Under the pieces are notes generated by a model. That model worked only from the letters and a program-made list of their open reading frames with translations. It searched no databases and was not told the origin of the DNA. From positions 806,001 to 870,000 of the forward strand of contig CP084614.1 in the NCBI GenBank assembly GCA_025917655.1: DNA of 64,000 nt. The letters are read 5' to 3'. Positions 60,499 to 64,000 of the stretch are shown piece by piece. The stretch's first letter is position 1, and every line of letters begins with the position of its first letter. This DNA is from Chlorella sorokiniana (lineage: Eukaryota; Chlorophyta; Trebouxiophyceae; Chlorellales; Chlorellaceae). Position numbers and translations under genes: made by a program.

Positions 60499-60616
60499 GC
60501 GCGGCCGGACAGCGGGGCCTAGCAACTCTTGGTGCTCGCCGCTGAGCCTGGCGCTTTGCAATAAACACGCAACCGTAGCAAGCAAGCGGAGGAATGCTTG
60601 GGGTCCTGAATGGATC

Positions 60617-60666
60617 AAATCAACAATGGCAATGCAGGTCAAAATCAACAATGGCAATGCAGGTCA
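60617..60666. repeat. Tandem repeat, 25 bp x 2
   Basis: Two perfect adjacent copies of a 25-base unit (AAATCAACAATGGCAATGCA plus five bases) lie just downstream of the ADP-ribosylglycohydrolase-like gene and of the convergent GARP gene. Confidence 0.9.
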
Positions 60667-60782
60667 GCGAGTGGTTGTGTGCTTGCACGGTTGACGGGTG
60701 TCCCGCGGGAGGGGCTTCAACGCGGGATTGATTGCAGGCGGCCGGGTTGTCAACTGCACGTGGTCATGCGTTGGTGGTCTGT

Positions 60783-62270
60783 GTCAAGAGCCGCCAGCCT
60801 CGGGTTGCTGCGGCTGCAAGGCCCCGCCTCCCGCCAGCCCGTCCTGGCCGGCCTTCAGGGCTGATGCGGCCGCCAGGTGCTGCCGCATCTGCATGAGGTG
60901 CAGCGTGTGCAGCATCTGCAGGCAGCGCAGGTTCTGCTGCTGCAGCTGTGCCAGCCGCTCCTGGTCGCACGCGCCCCCGGTTGCGGCTGCTGCTGGGCCG
61001 CAACGTGCAGGGCGGCAGCGACCGCCCGCTGCCTGCGCTGCCAGGATGCCGCTTGCGAGCGCAGCTCGGAGTCTGTGAAAGCAGCCTCCTCCAGCTGACC
61101 CTCTGGCCCTGGCGCGGCCGGCAAAGGCGCGCGCGCCTCAGCCAGGCGGGCCGCGTCAGGGGGCGGCCAGCTGCAGAGAGCCTGCAGCAGCGGCGGCGGG
61201 GCTGCAGGGCAACGGTTCTGCCCACGTGCCTGCAGCGAGGGCGCGGGGCCAACGCTGTGCACATTGGCAAGCTTGTTGCAGTGCAGTCCCTCTACACAGT
61301 TGCCAGCAACTGCAGGCCAGCTGTCTTCACCTGCGCCCATCGCCGACAGCGGCACCATGCCGCCTGGGAGCACAGCTGGCAGCGCAGGGCTGGGCAGCAT
61401 GCGGCAGGGCGGGGTGGCAGGCGCGGTCGCTAAGCCCGCTGCAACTGCTGCGACGGGACTGCCAGCGCGAGGCGCAGCGGCGGCTGCGGCCGCTGCCTCC
61501 GCCTCCGCCGCCTTGAGCTGCGCGCGCTTCTGCGCCTTGATGCGATACTTCTGCAGGTGGCTCTTCACGTCTGCAAGTAGTGCATGGGGGTGCCAAAGGG
61601 TCCGGTCATCCCTTCAGCAACAACTCAAAAGCACAGGCCAGCATGCATGGGTGCCCGCCGCAGGCAACGCGCCAAACATGCCAACAGGGTGACAGCGCAC
61701 TCACTCGTCAGGCTCAGGCCCTCGGCACCCATCATATCCAGAATGGCCTTGGGGGTGGCAGAAAAGGGGCCGCCTGCAGGAGCGACCGCTGGTGGCTAAG
61801 CTGAGCGGGGCAGACCTGGCGGAGCAGCTGAGAGTGCTGTGGGAGCTGACGGCAACACAGCAAGATGCTTCTCTCACCCAGCTTCTGCACAGCCTCCTCG
61901 AAGTCCGAGTGCATCGTGGAGCTCCAGTGCATGCGGGGGAACGGGCCGCGACTGGCGGCTGCGCCCGGCGCTTCTGGGCGGGCCTCGATTTCCACGACCT
62001 CACGCCTGCGTGACTTGCGAACAACCGGGTGCATGCGGCTGCTGCCCAAAGTTGTTGTAGGGCCGTGCGCATGCTGGCACAGCGCTGTGCACGGGTGGGA
62101 CGGGCGCTGCGCTTACCTCCTGCGGCACGGCGGCTGTGGGAGGCGGCGCCGTCCTGCCGCCCACTGCCACTCCCGCTGACAGAAGGGTCTTCCGAGTCAC
62201 CCTCGAGGCTGGCGTCAGAGGCCCCCTCTTGGCTGCTGTCTTGTTGGTGAAAGTCTGAAGCCATCTGCAT
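60783..62270 (-). CDS. GARP/G2-like (MYB-related) transcription factor
   Basis: A single MYB-like GARP DNA-binding domain is read across introns: FPRMHWSSTMHSDFEEAVQK (about 61885-61945), then GPFSATPKAILDMMGAEGLS (about 61710-61772), then VKSHLQKYRIKAQKR (about 61525-61568). SHLQKYR is the hallmark of the family (PHR1/PSR1, ARR-B, KANADI, LUX relatives). The N-terminus is Ser/Asp/Gln-rich (MASDFHQQDSSQEGASDASL, ATG at 62264, or 62270 with two more residues). The C-terminal part is Ala/Gln-rich and ends with a Leu/Met/Gln helix (QLQQQNLRCLQMLHTLHLMQ). Its TGA is at 60783-60785. I do not see a clear MYB-CC LHEQLE motif, so a PSR1/PHR1 phosphate-response role is not shown. It is convergent with the ADP-ribosylglycohydrolase-like gene. 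Confidence 0.82.
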
Positions 62271-62683
62271 GCAGAGGCAGCCCTGGAGAAGGGAGGCAGA
62301 AGCCTGCCGCGAGGCAGCTTCCACCCACCGCAGTCGGCGGCGGTGCAGTGCAGCTAACATTTGGCCTCGTTTTTCCAGCTCCATGCGTCCTCGTTCGTTT
62401 TTGAGCACATGCACATTGCATTGAAAGGCAAAGGCAGGGGGCATACCACAACCTTACCTGAAACGGTTGCCCTTCAGATCTTTACCTACTGTTGCAGCTT
62501 CTTTGTGAAAGATTTTTCGTTAACAAAAAGGGAATGTCAAGGAAACAAGGTGAAAGAAACACATTAACATATGCCTCTCTCTGCAGAACGATGTACAAGG
62601 GGCTGTACAGCCCCAAGGCAGATCATCGTGCAACGTCCTAGGATTACTCGATGAAAAGCCTCTCTCCTCGGTCAGGAGGTTAC

Positions 62684-62774
62684 AGAGTCTCCTCCTCTCC
62701 CGCAGCCTCGATGTACTGCAGCAGGACAACTGCACCTTCACCTCTCCCTTGTTTGGGGCTTGACGGTGCCTGGA
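62684..62774 (-). CDS. Possible last exon of an unidentified gene
   Basis: After an acceptor (TCAATCCAG) the frame reads APSSPKQGRGEG, AVVLLQYIEAAGEEETL and stops with TAA. The acidic helical ending looks protein-like. I cannot find its upstream exons with confidence. Confidence 0.3.
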
Positions 62775-63331
62775 TTGATACATGGCGACAAACGATTCTA
62801 TGGAGGCAGGAAGATGGAAGCCTTTTGAATACGGCGAAAGGCAGGGTGAGAAAAACACGAGATGAGTTGGTAAGGCGTGAGTCTGGTTCACAGCGCAGCG
62901 TCTATGCAGGCCTCTTGTCAAAGGGCGGTGAGGGCGCTGCGCGCCGACGGCTGCCACGTGCGTTTGAGCTAGCTCCTCCTGGCCTGTTCCTGCTACTGGA
63001 CTTGCTGCAGATCAAGCAAGGATGCGAAGCGGGGGCTGGGTGTGCGCCGCTGAGCGGGCAAACGCGCATTGAGCGTTTCAACGCCTGACCGGCGGCGGCA
63101 AGCAGGTGGGTTTAATTGTGCACTGAAGGGAGGGCGGGGGTGGCGTGGCAGCGCGGTGATGCTTGCGCGCTTGCTTTCCTGTGGTTGTTTGGTCGCTGTG
63201 CGTAAGTGTATGCAGTCTCGGGGGCAGCGGAGGTGGTGCGAGGTGTGTGTGAGGCGGGGGCTGGGCGACATGCAGCACCCACGTGGCTTGCACTGCAGCA
63301 TGCACGCTGGCGTTCAACCCAGCTCTTGTTG

Positions 63332-63435
63332 CTGCAGAGTTCAAACACAAAGAAAAGCTGACAAAACAGAAGGAGAAGGCGTGGAAGTACACCCAGCTGC
63401 TGTTCAACGAGCAGCCCGAGTCTGCGGACGGCTGA
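63332..63435 (+). CDS. Probable last exon of an unidentified small protein
   Basis: Following a good acceptor (TTGTTGCTGCAG), the frame reads FKHKEKLTKQKEKAWKYTQL then LFNEQPESADG and a TGA at 63433-63435. The Lys-rich amphipathic stretch is unlike the GC-biased frames around it, which supports real coding. Upstream exons on plus would lie between 62.6 and 63.3 kb and are not clear. Confidence 0.4.
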
Positions 63436-63556
63436 GGCGCAGCCGTGGTCGTATGACTGTAACAGCAGTGGTATGTTGGCCGCTGAAGTGCTGCTGAATG
63501 GAATTACTGGAAGAAATATAGTAAGCTGTTCCTGACTGTAGACAATGAAAGAGAAA

Positions 63557-63649
63557 GCTGGGCAGCTGCCTCTGGGCCCACCATGCGCTGCTGCCTGCCT
63601 CGCAGCCCAGGCTGCTTTCACTCACCTGGCGCTGTCAGAAGCCTTGCTG
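63557..63649 (-). repeat. Direct repeat copy A (exon-intron junction)
   Basis: A 93-base segment nearly identical to 63909-64000. On the minus strand it carries CAGCGCCAG followed by the donor-like GTGAGT, so it seems to be a duplicated exon end plus the start of the intron. Confidence 0.8.
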
Positions 63650-63908
63650 GGAGATGGCAGCCAAGCGGGGGAAGGCAGTCACGGCGCCGCCGCATGCAGC
63701 GCTGCCCCTGCGTCACCGACCAAACGGCGCATGCCGAGGGCGGCACCACCAGGGCGGTTGGCATGGCGGCGGAGCCCCACGGCCAGACCTGGCTGCGTGT
63801 GCGGCTGGGCCTGCATCCTTTGATCTCTCTTGGGGGCTGCATCTCGCTAGCTGGCGGGGTGCGGGAGGAGATGAGGTGCCGGTGGGCTTCGACGGCTGCC
63901 AGCCAGAG

Positions 63909-64000
63909 GCTGGGGGCTGGCTCTGGGCCCACCGTGCGCTGCTGCCTGGCTCGCAGCCCAGGCTGCTTTCACTCACCTGGCGCTGTTATAAGCCTTGCTG
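63909..64000 (-). repeat. Direct repeat copy B, running to the window edge
   Basis: It starts 352 bases after copy A, in the same orientation, with only about ten differences. The window ends inside or at the end of this copy, so the true repeat length and copy number are unknown. It probably belongs to a minus-strand gene that continues to the right. Confidence 0.8.

Larger units (their letters stand above)
62271..63556. other. Lower-GC interval with two orphan exon candidates
   Basis: It includes the promoter side of the GARP gene and the two single-exon candidates listed separately (62684-62774 on minus and 63332-63435 on plus). Their strands disagree, so at least one more gene end lies here. 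No domain is recognisable. Confidence 0.4.

Overview
The window looks like nuclear DNA of a unicellular green alga, most likely a trebouxiophyte of the Chlorella/Micractinium type. It is very GC-rich. The genes are broken by many short introns (GTGAGx, GTGCGx or GTGGGx donors; pyrimidine-rich CTGCAG or CCCGCAG acceptors), and the proteins are full of Ala, Gln, Gly and Pro. All recognised genes are eukaryotic housekeeping, trafficking, RNA or regulatory genes with plant/algal relatives. I see no rRNA, tRNA, CRISPR array, organellar block or virus-like element.

Layout, left to right. 1-776: 3' end of a membrane-protein gene (+). 1726-5313 (-): PP2C phosphatase of group-A type. 6674-10895 (+): CLASP-like TOG/HEAT protein. 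12062-13968 (-): three-RRM RNA-binding protein. 16171-17731 (+): SnoaL/NTF2-like plus lipocalin-like protein. 18394-23293 (+): VPS51. 23894-27848 (-): ACSF2-type acyl-CoA synthetase. 28234-about 31967 (-): large helical protein with a C-terminal MYND finger. 32786-34161 (-): RNase P/MRP subunit p30. 34564-38688 (+): UPF1/IGHMBP2-type SF1 helicase. 38857-42844 (-): PHD-finger protein. 43275-about 44338 (+): mTERF-like protein. 44824-50774 (-): USP10/UBP24-like deubiquitinase. 51105-55800 (+): PEX6. 58158-60498 (+): ADP-ribosylglycohydrolase-like protein. 60783-62270 (-): GARP/G2-like transcription factor. The ends of unidentified genes lie at 62.6-64.0 kb. Neighbours are mostly divergent with short shared upstream regions (for example 34162-34563, 42845-43274, 50775-51104) or convergent.

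The genes do not form a pathway. By theme they cover membrane and organelle traffic (VPS51, PEX6), the cytoskeleton (CLASP), RNA processing and control (p30, RRM protein, helicase, USP10-like), signalling and transcription (PP2C, PHD, GARP) and metabolism (ACSF2).

Two general points matter to a reader. First, at least eleven conserved reading frames slip by one base exactly at runs of C or G in otherwise conserved, mostly essential genes; this looks like homopolymer under-calling in the assembly, not gene decay. Exon ends and protein lengths given here are therefore approximate. Second, 55.8-58.1 kb is a gene-poor stretch with a large diverged inverted repeat and a perfect 30-nt palindrome. 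It is the most unusual piece of DNA structure in the window.
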